Shown: in pieces, positions 22,120-34,240 of the stretch | Numbering within the stretch: the stretch's first letter is position 1 | Layout of the letters: every line of letters begins with the position of its first letter | From: Meghimatium bilineatum | Lineage: Eukaryota > Mollusca > Gastropoda > Stylommatophora > Philomycidae | Assembly (NCBI GenBank): GCA_034231615.1 | Contig: CM067298.1 | Span: 20,899,478-20,963,477, forward strand | DNA: 64,000 bases | Reading direction: 5' to 3' | Notes under the pieces: generated by a model | The model's input: only the letters and a program-made list of their open reading frames with translations | Databases searched by the model: none | Told to the model about the DNA's origin: nothing | Program-made: the position numbers and the translations under genes

Positions 22120-22829
22120 TAGTGTCGGCCTCTGTGGTAGAATTATTAGTAAGATGGTCTTGTAGTCTTAATTTACTCGAATTAGCTCGAGGACCCACTG
22201 CGCAAAATAACTTCTATCTTTGTTCCCGGACACGACATGCCGATGGAAACGCGCGTACCGACAAGTTGACTGGTTCTACTACCATAACAGATTGTCAACC
22301 TATGGACAGCGCAGACATACGCCAGATAAACTGAAATGGCATATTACTAACAATGTTTATAAGCACAACAGATTAGCAATGACACACAGCAATAGACAGT
22401 TTCGACTAGAAAGCCTTCATCAGAACAAAAGACAATATTTTATAAAAGTGCACGATCTTGAGGTCACGTGTTAGTATCAAGAATTGGGAATAAGGATGGA
22501 CGTAGCCCGGAGAGACATCACGCAAATTATTTTAAGAAGACTAAACCACAATGAACTGGAACCATTAACCACTGAACCCTGAGAGATTTATTGAAGCAGA
22601 GATCAGAGCACCTATGTCGATGTCCGGTGTGCGAAGACAACGTTCAGTGTACATAATAAACCTAATACAGCACGAAGCACAAGGCGAAACGATGTTTAAT
22701 TTTCACGTCGTACTACAAGAAAACTAATATTAATATATCTGGACTTCTAGTTTACAAGTAACCTTGTGGTAGCATATCATACGTATCTAGAGATTTCTCT
22801 TCTTCTTATTCCTCGTTTCCTGTCGGAGT
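22120..22829. other. no gene recognised; contains hammerhead-like copy 3
   Basis: Short reading frames only. At about 22366-22420 the minus strand carries CTGATGAAGGC..AGTCGAAAC, the best match to the shared motif seen at 9362, 9885 and 45835. Confidence 0.4.
22366..22420 (-). repeat. hammerhead-like conserved motif, copy 3
   Basis: The minus strand reads CTGATGAA, stem GGCT-TTCT-AGTC, then GAAACTGTC. It has the complete CTGATGA and GAAAC boxes, with one extra A ahead of the stem. Confidence 0.45.
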
Positions 22830-23737
22830 CATACGCTCAGTGGCGTAGCGAGGGGGGGGGGCGGAGGTGCGGACCGCCCCGGGCGGCATCATCGGGAGGG
22901 CGGCAAATTTTCAAAAACTAAATATCCAGCTACTAAATTAACAATTCCTTACTTGACAATGACAACTATGACAAAATAACCTTTCCCAATAATAGTATTC
23001 AAAATATGAAACAATAAAATGAACCCGGAAAAGTGCAGTTGGTTTGTGTTTATGGTGTTTTTTAAGTTTATATAAAAAATAATTTATATGCGGCAAAATG
23101 TACAAATATTATGTTATATGAGAAACAAAATTGGATAATTAAGCTAACTCTGAACATAAATATATAGCAGCATTCCACTAGAAGCATATAAGTTTGCAAA
23201 TAGACAAATAGAACATGCGAAAACTTATACAACCCTAGATAATACAAAAACCAGATGTGCTTATTGCGTCTGAGGAAATCCTAAAAAGATTCTTTTTTAT
23301 AAAAACAAAGGGATGACTATAACCGCCCCTGCCAAAGTAAGATGTAAACAGATGGTTTTACACGTAATATGTTCAATGTTTGTTGTGATCGACTGATGGT
23401 ACATTTTGTGAATCCTCTCACTACCAGCCCAAATCGCCGAATATTGTATGGTTTTTTCCAAGATGTACGGCTGTATGGGCGTACATCGACATCCACGGTT
23501 TTTTATGTATTTTTGTGTGGTAGAGACAGGTTTTCTTATAACGTTCCATGTTGGAACGCAACCTGATACTTTCTGACCTTTTAGTTTTCTGCAAGATCTC
23601 AATAAACCATAAAGGGGCGTGCCCGCTGTGACGCCCACTGACCATGCAATTGCAATTAGAGCGCTTAAAGGGAGAGAAGAGAGACCTTTAAATTGTCATT
23701 GGTCATTCAGGAGAAACTAGAAATTCCACAGGTAGAC

Positions 23738-23930
23738 ATCATCATCAGATGCTGTCTCTGCAACGAAGGAAGGAAGGCAACAGACCTCCAACATTTCCTG
23801 TCTCCTGATTTGGTTGTGCACTCTGCTAGACTGTACCCTGTTCATCTTGGGATGTTACCCTCCCACTTGTATATCTGCCAACCCATTGCTCGCTTCCCTT
23901 TGACTTTACCTTCAAGTAAGGTCTTCATTG
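23738..23930 (-). mobile_element. RTE-A 3' end inside hAT 2
   Basis: Same terminal segment as in other RTE-A copies: CATCATCATCAGATGC..GTCTCTGCAACGAAGG through GACTTTACC and AGTAAGGTCTTCA. Five-prime truncated to about 190 bp. Confidence 0.78.
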
Positions 23931-23986
23931 TGAGTTATATCATAGTTATCAATATATACGTTGTATCTCTTGTTTGTCTTGCAGCG

Positions 23987-25188
23987 TCAGGGGTAGAAGA
24001 GTTCTCTGGAGATGGCCTTCTTGTGTGATGTGTGTAAACTTGTTCCTGTGGCTTCTTTTATTTCTGTGATCCATCTTTTACATGGTCTGCCTCTGGTTTT
24101 AAAGCCGTTATGTCTATGTGTCATGGCCATTTGTGACATGCTATATGTCGGTAATCTTGAAGCGTGTGAAAACCACTTGATCTGCTGTCTTTTGATGTGT
24201 TCCACTACTGGTATTGTTTTGGTTATCTGTCTGATGTTATCGTTTCTAATTCTATATCTTAATGACACTCCGAGTATTCTTCGTAGACATTTATCATTTT
24301 CACTGTTACTAGTTTTCTTTTGTCATGTGCTGTAATTGTCCAGGTTTGACACTGGTAGCACAGTGATGGGATAATAATGGTCTTGTATAATGCAACTTTA
24401 GTGTCTATGTTTACAATTTTGTTCTTAAAAATATATGTCATCTGTCCTAGGATCTAGTATGTTTTGCTGGTTCTATTTTATATCTATTTACTGTTTTTCC
24501 CTTCACTCATTATAATGCTTCCTAAGTAAGTGAACTCCTTAACTTGTTTGAGGTGTTTATTATCGATGGACGAAGTGACATTTCTTTCTTTCTTAGCTAT
24601 TGGCATTATTTCGGTCTTATCAATTTTAATCTTCATGTGCAATATTTTGCATATTGTGTCGAGTCTGTTCATATGTTCTTGCAATTGTTCTTCTGATATT
24701 GCTATTAGTACTTGGACCTATGCAAAGAGTAGTTCGTTCAATTTGTCTTCCATGTTATCTTCTTCGATGGTACTTGTTAGTTTATAGATGTGGTCGATAT
24801 ATATTATAAAAAGTAGAGGAGATAGAACACACCTTTGACGAACTCCTGATTGGATTTGGAACTTATTGGACACACCTGCATTTGTTCTTACTGCACATTG
24901 GCTATTAGCATAAATGCCCTTGCATATGTTGATTAAATGTTCTGGTACTCCGTATATTGATAGTGTTTCCACAGTTGTTGTCTGTCCACTCTGTCGAAGG
25001 CCTTCTTTTGTTGACGAATGTGATGTATAATTCCATGTTGTTTTCTGTGGCTCTTTCTGTCCCTGATCTAAGTGTAAAGATATCATCTGTACAGCTTTTG
25101 TTCTTACAGGATCCCATTTGGGTGTTTTCATTGTGAATTGGAGATCCCAATTCTCAAAGTCTGGACAAAGGTAATTTAAACCAGCCAC
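23987..25188 (-). mobile_element. RTE-C LINE, RT to C-terminus, degraded
   Basis: Minus-strand frames give, in N-to-C order, GVPEHLINICKGIYANSQC, SGVRQRCVLSPLLFIIYIDH, then LDTICKILHMKIKIDKTEIM, VKEFTYLGSII, PSLCYQCQTWTI and RGRPCKRWITEIKEATG. These are RT palm, thumb and C-terminal GRPxxRW motifs. The catalytic FADD is destroyed: FA is followed by a stop. Several frameshifts divide it. It is distinct from RTE-A and RTE-B in sequence and lies inside hAT 2. Confidence 0.75.
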
Positions 25189-25530
25189 TGGGTAATAAAT
25201 ATGTCGTGTCTGATACGCCCCCCCCCCTATAGATCACATGTGAGAACCAGAAAGGAATTGTCCTCATACAAGAAATTACACAAAAGAAATAATTGTTACC
25301 TCCCAACTGAACTGAGAGTCCCCTTTATGGAAGTTTCAGTTGGAGGACAATCATTTATTGTTCCCATATAGACCTAGATAGAAGTCTCATTCAAACAAAA
25401 CTTGCACCCACGTGCGTCGACTATGTGAGTAGATGTGATTTATATATTATATATGTGTGTCTACTATGATACTGTGTCTTAATACTATTCTATTTTTGTG
25501 TACACGGTAGGGTTAGTTATAATATAAGAC

Positions 25531-25764
25531 CAAGTTTCAGCAACTGCATGAGCTGGATGTTAAATACATAGAAACTTTCTTGACACCAAGCAACTCGTTA
25601 AACCAAGAATACAAGTGTGAATTCGAAGAGCCCAGTGACATCGATGTGAAAGAGTTTGAAATCGAAAGAGAGAGATTGCGCAATTTTGTCTCTGTAGCAG
25701 ATGCAAAAGACCAAAACAAACTTATGAAGGGATCATTCGAGCTTCTGGAGTTTATTCAGCAATG
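25531..25764 (+). pseudogene. hAT 2 transposase C-terminal remnant (probable)
   Basis: An open stretch reading KFQQLHELDVKYIETFLTPS, then EFEEPSDIDVKEFEIERERL and ending KGSFELLEFIQQ before TGA. It lies inside hAT 2 and is not LINE-like. Its position near one end suggests the surviving C-terminal part of the transposase, but no diagnostic hAT dimerisation motif remains. An alternative is captured host coding sequence. Confidence 0.4.
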
Positions 25765-26145
25765 AAACTATCGTATTACCGAGCCGAATATCGTGATAAT
25801 GCTTCGCATATTTTTAACAATAGCTATCAGCATGTGAACGAAGCTTCTCAAAGTTAAAGTTAATAAACAATATTACTTAAGGTCTACCATAAGCTGCACA
25901 AGTTAAGTAATTTAGCCATTTTGTCAATAGAACAAAGTATCACGGACAAAATTAAATTTTGCCTCCCTTAAGACTCGAAAAGTTAAATGATAATGTATTT
26001 TTGTTTATATACCTATTATGTTTTCAAATAAATATTTTCGTCCAGTCTTTTACAATCTCTTGACATAATTTTTAATGCCACAAGGGCGGCAGATTATGAT
26101 TCCGCCCCGGGCGCCATTGACCCACGCTACGCCACTGCATACGCT

Positions 26146-27175
26146 GATATGGATTTCTTAAATGCATTGGTCAACAGTTCTGAAATAGAACGTATCAGTG
26201 AGAGCTTTTCCAGGTGACCAGTTTTACTCTTGTGATGTGCTACAGTGGACAGTTTTATAAAGAGATCTGTGTATGAGAGTACCCAAGTCTGTTTTGGTTT
26301 ACATGTTCTATCTTCGGTTCAGAAAGTATTTAAGTTTTCCTATCAATCTTCTTGCGTGTTCTATAATATTGTAGTTGCAATGTTTTCTCTTTCGTTGTAT
26401 AAAACTGTTGGCTTCTCTAACTGGTTATCTAACATTTAAATAGCCCATTCAGTCGTTAGTGGCAACATTATGTAGAACACAGCTATAACCTAAACAAATA
26501 CGTAAAACACAACAATACGATGTAAACAATTACAACATTGTAAAACTTTACAGAAATTTGTAAAACCCACAGAACCCTGTAAAACGATATCATAACACGT
26601 AAACCATAAAGTGAATCGGCGAAAATCTTCTCCGCAGAACAATAAGTAGACAAAGCTCAGTATTGGACATAAACAATATACAAAAAACTACAATAACTTT
26701 CAACGAGACGCTCAACATAAAAATAAATTACTGCTCTATCTGACATATTTCTATAAAAGAATATCATCTTTCACCCACAACAAAGTAACTAATTATAACA
26801 CACATATTCTGCGAAGAATATATTATGCAATAATGACTGTTTTCAACAGATGGGTCCCTAAAATGAAGTGAAAAGGATTTTTTGTTAAAGGAATCTTACC
26901 CCCTCGTCTCTCATAATTGCATGCGAAAATTATGAAAGTCTTATCGGTGGACCATCAGACAAAGTTAATATTATACAACATCCTAGTAGATGGTATACAT
27001 GTTGTTGTCAATAACAACAGGAATTGCGGACAGTTTGCTCTTACTTCCTATGTGTAGTGGGGTGGTTTCTGTGAGCTTTCTTTCATACCTGTAATGTGAC
27101 ACATTTCTATTGTGGAAACACCACATAACTGTATCTATACAATCACATTTAATCCCTTCTGAGTAGTAGGTATCT
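26146..27175. other. no gene recognised
   Basis: AT-rich. A short series of loosely similar TGTAAAAC words occurs at about 26500-26600. No exon or family match. Confidence 0.45.
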
Positions 27176-27806
27176 TCTCAGATCATTCACACTGGAAGTC
27201 ATTTCAGATCATTCACACTGGAAGTCATCTCAGATCATTCACACTGGAAGTCATCTCAGATCATTCACACTGGAAGTCATCTCAGATCATTCACACTGGA
27301 AGTCATCTCAGATCATTCACACTGGAAGTCATCTCAGATCATTCACACTGGAAGTCATCTCAGATCATTCACACTGAAATTCATCTCAGATCATTCACAC
27401 TGAAATTCATCTCAGATCATTCACACTGAAAGTCATCTCAGATCATTCACACTGAAAGTCATCTCAGATCATTCACACTGAAATTCATCTCAGATCATTC
27501 ACACTGAAAGTCATCTCAGATCATTCACACTGGAAGTCATCTCAGATCATTCACACTGAAATTCATCTCAGATCATTCACACTGAAAGTCATCTCAGATC
27601 ATTCACATTAGGTGTCATCTCAGATCATTCACACTGGAAGTCATCTCAGATCATTCACACTGGAAGTCATCTCAGATCATTCACACTGGAAGTAATCTCA
27701 GATCATTCACACTGGAAGTCATCTCAGATCATTCACACTGAAAGTCATCTCAGATCATTCACACTGGAAGTAATCTCAGATCATTCACACTGAAAGTCAT
27801 CTCATC
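27176..27806 (+). repeat. minisatellite, 26-bp period, ~24 units
   Basis: The unit contains CAGATCATTCACACTGGAAG and TCATCT. GGAAG, GAAAG and GAAAT variants are interspersed, with one unit reading ATTAGGTG. There are no spacers, so it is not CRISPR-like. Confidence 0.95.
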
Positions 27807-27949
27807 ACACTGCTGAGAGTTAAAGTCATCTGGGTATGAAATAGAGCTCTGGAGAAACTTCTCCATTGCACTAATGAATACAATAACTCTATTGCTCGTA
27901 ATTCTTGTGTATCGAAACCAAAAAAAAACAACTGGAATACCACTCGTCC

Positions 27950-28745
27950 ATTAGCAAAGCTGGCCCTATGTGTAACATATTTCTTACTGTTCCAATAACA
28001 CACTGATGTATCTCGTAACCAGAGAAGCTTCGGCCCTACTTTCAAATAATCTTCCTACTGTCCCTATGGCTCACTGATGTACCTCGTAACAAGAGGAGCT
28101 TAGGGCCCTACTTGCAGATATATACTCTTCCTACTATCCCTATGGCTCACTGATGTACCTCGTAACAAGAGATGCTTCGGCCCTACTTGTAAATTATCAT
28201 CTAACTGTCTTACTGTCCCAATTAGACTAAACAAACAATTAGAAGACAGAACTGATGCCATTGAGATGTGGGTATATATAAGAATATGGAGAACATTATG
28301 GAAAGAGAAGAAAACAAAGAGGTTCTAAAAACACTTAATATGAAGAAAGAATTACTAAGAGAAATAAAGATCAGGCAAATAAAATATTTTGGACACATTA
28401 AAAGACCCTAACCGAAATACACATTGACAATGAAGCCTTATTGAAGACCTTACTTGAGGGTAAAGTCAAAGGGAAGCGAGCAAGAGGTAGATAGAGATAC
28501 AAGTGGGAGAGTAACATCACAAGATGGACAGGTTACAGGCTAGCAGAGTGCAGCACTATGACAAGAGATAGGGGATGTTGGAGGTCTGTTGCAGCCAAGT
28601 TTTGTTGCGGAGACGGCACTTGATGATTGTCTCAATAACAGACTGATTTATTTCGTAACAGAGAAGCTTACGGCCCCACTTGCAGATAATCTTCCTACTA
28701 TCACAATGGTTCACTGATTTGTCCAGTAACAAGAGAAGCTTACTT
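27950..28745 (+). repeat. tandem repeat, 70-77-bp units, split by RTE-A
   Basis: Units share CACTGATGTA, CTCGTAAC, AGAGAAGCTT, GGCCCTACTT and CTTCCTACT. Three to four units precede and two follow an RTE-A insertion at 28223-28627, so the array is older than the insertion. Confidence 0.8.
28223..28627 (+). mobile_element. RTE-A, 5'-truncated, inserted in tandem array
   Basis: Runs from the segment encoding LNKQLEDRTDAIEMW-like residues to the terminal GGCACTTGATGAT. It is flanked by TGTCCCAAT (28214-28222) and TGTCTCAAT (28628-28636), a one-mismatch 9-bp target-site duplication. The coding frame has shifts and stops. It retains GKRARG where the full-length copy has a stop. Confidence 0.85.
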
Positions 28746-29324
28746 TACATTATTTATTGTAAGGATGGCATTTCTATTCCAGGTTTGATTACAAGGTGTG
28801 CGCCAGTAAGCGTGGATGTTATGCAATATTATGTTCTGACGGCAGCCGTGATAAGAAAATAAAAATAATTGTAATCAGAGGTTCTCATCCTGTGTGTTCT
28901 AATATATTTACTGGGTACAATACAATAATCAGTGGACAAATCACGTGACAACATATAACTTTTTAATTTCATATGCTATTGCACTATCTCGGAAACTTAA
29001 AAAGTCGTGACTTAAAATACCGATCTAGCTATTTGCGCGCAGTGAACTGACCATCCACCTCCCACCCAGTGTGCAGCGCGCATGTAGAGTGGTCAGGGGC
29101 TCTCATCGCACAACGTGTCTAATACTGGATGCATAGGTATATGCGCCTTTATCGGAATTTCGTTCCGTTTAATTATGTTAGCTATTTGTTCCGTAGAAAC
29201 CTGTCCACTGATGTTTGTATTGTACCGATAATGTATACAGTAAATGGTTAAAAAAAACTAATGTAGAACTACCTAGGCAAAGGTAACATTTCACAAGATT
29301 AAAATACCTTATGTATTATTTCTT

Positions 29325-29800
29325 TGTCAGTCAGTGTGGGAGAGAGTTCTTAGAAGTTATATAGAATCAATTCTCGTATATGGAAGTGAATCCAGTACAA
29401 TCAGCATAACAGTGAAAAATATAGAGGCAGCAGAGATGTGGTTTTGTACAATAATATTAAGAACACTATGGACAGATAAAAAAAGCAATGAAGATATCTT
29501 TAAAGAAGATAATTGAAACGGGGAGCTGGTTTCCCACATCATAAGAAGACAGTCCACATTTTTGTTGTTAACACACGAGAAGAGGAAAGATGAACACTTC
29601 GTGACAGCAGATATGTCCAAGAGCAAGAGGGTTAGGGAAAAACCTAGTGTGGAAGACCTAATGTCAACAAGAGAGAAATGCCTTACAACCTGGCACTGTG
29701 GCATGACAGAACATCGGTATCGAAAATGCATGAAAGCACATGAAACAGAAGGACGTGGAAAGACATGATAACCAACGTCACACGGTATGAACCCACAAGA
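29325..29800 (+). mobile_element. RTE-B-like 3' fragment, old
   Basis: Sequence equivalents of the RTE-B C-terminal region appear in order: a GGAAGTGAATCC (YGSES) region, GCAGCAGAGATGTGGTT, AGAACACTATGGACAG, then CAACCTGGCACTGTGGC near the end. Frames are broken. More diverged than the copy at 30705. Confidence 0.6.
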
Positions 29801-30704
29801 AGAATTGTCACTTGAGCATTCAACTATTTGTTTCGGTTCGTAGAAACCGAACAAAAAACATATGCTTACTTCATGGCTGTCTGTGTCTGTGAGCAATTGT
29901 CTTTAATTGCAAGAAGAAAGTATCAAGAATTATTATAAGAGCAGCGACGTGTTTTCTAGCACCGGTTTGAGAGCACTTGTTATACGTCCCGAAGAAGTGC
30001 ATAAAATGATGTTCTGGGGCAAGCATATCTAGATGAAAAACAGCTTCAGAAGAGTTGGTTTCTGTACTGCTGTTTTATATCGGTAAATATTTAATTATCT
30101 AGGAATGGGTAGAGACCCACTCACATATGACTACTTGTATGTCACTGGTATTAACTTGCTATCTTGACATTTCAGACTCTGTTCTATTTTAACTGCTGAT
30201 ATTTATCAAGAGTAATCGCTGAGTTTTTGTGGGTTTTTTTCGTAATATGAGAAAAAGTGCACATAAAGTTGTGCAACTCCAGATTTTGCACTTGCTCTGA
30301 ATACTGATTATACTTTTAATGTAAGAGTTATCCTTGCACAAGTAGTCCTAACCACAACAGCTGATATATCAATACAGCCAAGCCACGGAAAAAGGAGGGG
30401 GGATTGAGGTTTACCCCGTTGTCTTTCTTCCACCCCCCCCCCCCACCCCTTTAGGAAATTAGAACATTATTAGAAATCAAAAATAGCATTTAAACTCTTC
30501 CCCCAACTCTCGGTTATTCCCCCCCCCCCTCCTCACAATTGCATAAAAACCTACACAAACAAGGGAATTCACTTTTTATATATATATATATAAATATTAT
30601 TAGTGGAGTATTTAGTGAGTGAACACTAAGCACAACAATAATATGAACAAAATTTATGTTCATATTTGTATGTAATTATATATGTTTATAATTTACCTCC
30701 TTGT

Positions 30705-31160
30705 CATTAGAGGTGAGAAAGAGTTATGTAGTACTATTAACTCCTATACTAACATATGGATACTAGTCTTGGACAATAAACAAACTGGAAAGTAAGAAAT
30801 TAGAGGCAATAAAGATGTGGTCCTATAGAAGAATGCTGAGAATACTATGGACTGCCAGAAAAACTAATGTAGAGGTGTTGAAAGAGTCAAATGCGAAACT
30901 GACCTTAATCAATAATATAAGAAAGAGACAATCTTCATTTTTTGGCCACTTCATGAGACAGGGATATTTGGAGAACATAGTCACAACAGGCAAGATTAAC
31001 GGCAACAGAGACAGAGCGCGACAACGTGCAAACCTCCAGTTTGACAACCAGGCACGGCAGGGAAACAACAACGATCTTGATACAAAATACTGAAGACAGA
31101 GAGCTGTGGAGAGCCATGATCGCCTACGCTAGCCGGCATGGCACCTGATGATGATGATAT
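30705..31160 (+). mobile_element. RTE-B, 5'-truncated
   Basis: Encodes MWSYRRMLRILWTARKTNVE, then NIRKRQSSFFGHFMRQ as in RTE-B at 58027-59632, then a shifted region, ending AGCCGGCATGGCACCTGATG and a short TGA-repeat tail. Similarity to the 59-kb copy is strong over the middle. Confidence 0.82.
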
Positions 31161-31404
31161 ATTTAGATAAATGCTTTTAATAATGTTTAACGTTATATTT
31201 TAGGGTAGCGGGGTAGTGTAACCCTACCAACAGAAGATGTAAGCATCTTCTTCCCTCCGCTAGCCTGCGGGACACATCAAAGACAGAGGTAGAATACCTG
31301 CTTAGCGCTCCCCCCGTACATCATGGTTACGTGAAGTCGAGGTAGGCAGAAGGTAGATAGAAGCGGCTAGCAGTTGAGTAGTTGTTTCAGAACTACTCAG
31401 AACA

Positions 31405-31760
31405 TTTATTTTCGTGCAGGGACATGTGCGTGTTCGAGGCAATGAAAGAGCAGATAAACTAGCGTCGTGCGCGATTGTGGCACTGGGCGATGGGGCAATG
31501 GATCGAGCTGACGTATTGAAATCCCTAAGTGATATAGAACGCGAGAGTGAGATTCGTGTGGATGATGATTCCTTTTCAATGTTCAGGATTAAAGGTCAGG
31601 GTTTGAAATGCAGTGTTACTAGAAGTGAACATTTTGGAAGACGCAGAAGAATGATCGGTACTGTCAGCAGAAGTGTAATGGCGAATACACTCTAGGAGAA
31701 ATCGGAGCAACTATGGACGTATCCAGCTTGCAGTGATGATGATCCAACGACTAACTAACT
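31405..31760 (+). mobile_element. LINE-E: RNase H C-terminal fragment
   Basis: Encodes FVQGHVRVRGNERADKLAS, the last RNase H motif, then GAMDRADVLKSLSDIERESE and RRRMIGTVSRSVMANTL before a stop; beyond it EKSEQLWTYPACSDDD is still readable. The end is AGTGATGATGATCC followed by a short CTAA repeat. The same segment order is seen in fragments at 8055 and 34835. The sequence upstream (31190-31400) is not recognisable. Confidence 0.65.
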
Positions 31761-31842
31761 AACTAATAGTACATGTTGCCACGGTGTGTATACAAAGTTT
31801 GTATTGATTTAAGAGCATCAGGAAAAAGCCGCCAGACATACA

Positions 31843-32191
31843 TATATATATATATATATATATATGTTTCTCCAGGGCCATAGGCGGCGCATAGGCAGAA
31901 ACTATAGCTTTCCATTTCTGTCTTTGTGTCGCCAGGTCTTTCAATTCTTGCGTGCTATTTAGGTTTATTAATGTATATATATACATTAATATATATATAA
32001 GTGTAGTCGATATTGTTTCTCATTTGCATATCTGTATATACTTATTGTCAACAATGATTCCCAATATGTATCTGGCTTCATGCGTTTATCTAACAATTGT
32101 CGTGTAAATATCTAACAATTTACTGTTTTATTTTATCATGTAAGTGTCTCACACTTCCTACCTCCCAGTGAACAAATAGTTGTAATTTGTC

Positions 32192-32239
<48 letters not shown>

Positions 32240-32240
32240 G
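31843..32240. repeat. microsatellites (TA)n and (TC)n
   Basis: A TA run lies at about 31843-31866, TATA-rich sequence near 31975-32000 and an uninterrupted TC run at about 32194-32236. The sequence between is unremarkable. Confidence 0.85.
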
Positions 32241-33164
32241 AGTGCATTTCCGTCTTTGAGACCTGTGGGGCATTTCAATAACTTTTCTCATTACAAACGA
32301 TGAAACTGATGGAAATGATGACAATAGAATGCCCGTCTCATTATTTGTGATGGAATTGCCTCATTGTACGTGATGAGAGTAAAGTAATGGCAATGTTCTT
32401 AAAATGAATAATTTAAATATACTTGTTCATTTAGGAAACGAGATGATGTGATGTGCTCGGATTTTGGAGGTTTTTGGAGTGTTTTGGATAGGGTAGTGTT
32501 TACCATTCTATGTAACTTCTCAAATCGTAGATAGGAAGGATGTATTGTTGTGTCCAAACCCCCCCCCTAACCCCCCCCCCCCCCCCCATAGGAAATCAGA
32601 ACATGACTTTTAATACTAGGTATTTTGTCAAAAGGTGGGCAATTCCTCCTCCTTCCGCCACCCGCACTTTAACGATTTTTTTCAAAAATCACATCACATT
32701 TCTTATGGAAAAGAGGGAATGATTTAGGGAAATTAGTGAATGACCTGTCTTCGATAAGGGGGCTGTCCATAAATTATGTCAACACATTTTTAGCAATAAT
32801 TGACCTCCACTTCCTCTTTGTTAACTATTTGTTAAGAATCAAAAGAACCGTCCTCTTTGATTACATATGTAAAAAAAAACTGTTTACCTATTCCACTCCC
32901 TTTTAAAAATTTTGCCGAAAAAAGTGTGAAAAAACGTTATATATTTTTGTAAATCACACAATTATTTAATTGCTGTATAAACATCTGTCTTGTTGACGAT
33001 AACTTTTGTAACACACACTGTCAACAACTATCAAACCCCACCACTGTCAACAACTATCAAATGCAATCAGACTCACCCCCCCCCTTTGTGACCTCATTTA
33101 TGAACAACCCCTAAACTCTGCCCCCTTACTGATGACGTATCAACCCTGACTCTTCTAGTATCTT
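32241..33164. other. no gene recognised
   Basis: Contains poly-C tracts near 32560-32588 and AT-rich DNA. A 20-bp word, CCACTGTCAACAACTATCAA, is duplicated near 33040. No ORF or family match. Confidence 0.45.
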
Positions 33165-33920
33165 AATATCTGCTTACCCTGTAGGTGGGACCATAGATAA
33201 TATCTGCTTACCCTGTAGATGGGACCATAGATAATATCTGCTTACCCTGTAGGTGGGACCATAGATAATATCTGTTTACCATGTAAGTGGGACCATAGAT
33301 AATATCTGTTTACCATGTAAGTGGGACCATAGATAATATATGCTTACCCTGTAGGTGGGACCATAGATAATATCTGCTTACCCTGTAGGTGGGACCATAG
33401 ATAATATCTGCTTACCCTGTAGGTGGGACCATAGATAATATCTGTTTACCATGTAAGTGGGACCATAGATAATATCTGTTTACCATGTAAGTGGGACCAT
33501 AGATAATATCTGCTTACCCTGTAGGTGGGACCATAGATAATATCTGTTTACCATGTAAGTGGGACCATAGATAATATCTGTTTACCATGTAAGTGGGACC
33601 ATAGATAATATATGCTTACCCTGTAGGTGGGACCATAGATAATATCTGCTTACCCTGTAGGTGGGACCATAGATAATATCTGCTTACCCTGTAGGTGGGA
33701 CCATAGATAATATCTGTTTACCATGTAAGTGGGACCATAGATAATATATGTTTACCATGTAAGTGGGACCATAGATAATATCTGCTTACCCTGTAGGTGG
33801 GACCATAGATAATATCTGTTTACCATGTAAGTGGGACCATAGATAATATCTGCTTACCCTGTAGTTGGGACCATAGATAATATCTGCTTACCCTGTAGGT
33901 GGGACCATAGATAATATTCC
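33165..33920 (+). repeat. minisatellite, 34-bp period, ~22 units, two main subtypes
   Basis: The unit ends GGGACCATAGATAATAT. Subtype A reads GCTTACCCTGTAGG and subtype B reads GTTTACCATGTAAG; a minor A form starts TATATGC. Subtypes come in runs (AAABB-like groups) rather than at random, which suggests multi-unit duplication steps. Confidence 0.95.
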
Positions 33921-34144
33921 AGAAAGAACAGATGTTAAAAGAAATATCCTGTGCGTCTCTGAAAAAATCAGAACTGGTAACTGGTACAGTGACTAAGACG
34001 AAAATTTATGAACTCTTAAATCTTAAATGACCGAAGGCCTATCGCACTGAGCTCTTATGGAAATGTTACCAGAGTTTTGACGATGTATTTTAATTCAGAA
34101 GCAATAAAACTAAAGCAGACCAACAATTTTTATGTGTTTCCTTC

Positions 34145-34240
34145 AGATTATAAAATATATGTTTGATCTAGCCTGATTATTTATTATTGGTATTATAAAA
34201 TATATGTTTGATCTAGCCTGATTGTTTATTATTGGTATTG
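34145..34240 (+). repeat. tandem duplication, ~45 bp, two units
   Basis: TATAAAATATATGTTTGATC and TAGCCTGATT..TTTATTATTGGTATT occur twice back to back with a single difference. Confidence 0.9.

Larger units (their letters stand above)
22838..26137. mobile_element. hAT transposon 2 with nested LINEs
   Basis: A 3.3-kb element bounded by a perfect 8-bp target-site duplication, CATACGCT (22830-22837 and 26138-26145). Its ends are inverted: CAGTGGCGTAGCGAGG at the left and, reversed, CAGTGGCGTAGCGTGGG at the right, each followed by a GC-rich CCGCCCCGGGC segment. The 8-bp duplication and CAGTGGCG terminus are typical of hAT. The interior holds minus-strand RTE-A and RTE-C pieces and a small plus-strand transposase tail. 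It is non-autonomous. Confidence 0.85.

Noticed and set aside
24259-25188. Separate genes on the minus strand
   Set aside because: The short ORFs here are consecutive pieces of one degraded RTE-C reverse transcriptase.
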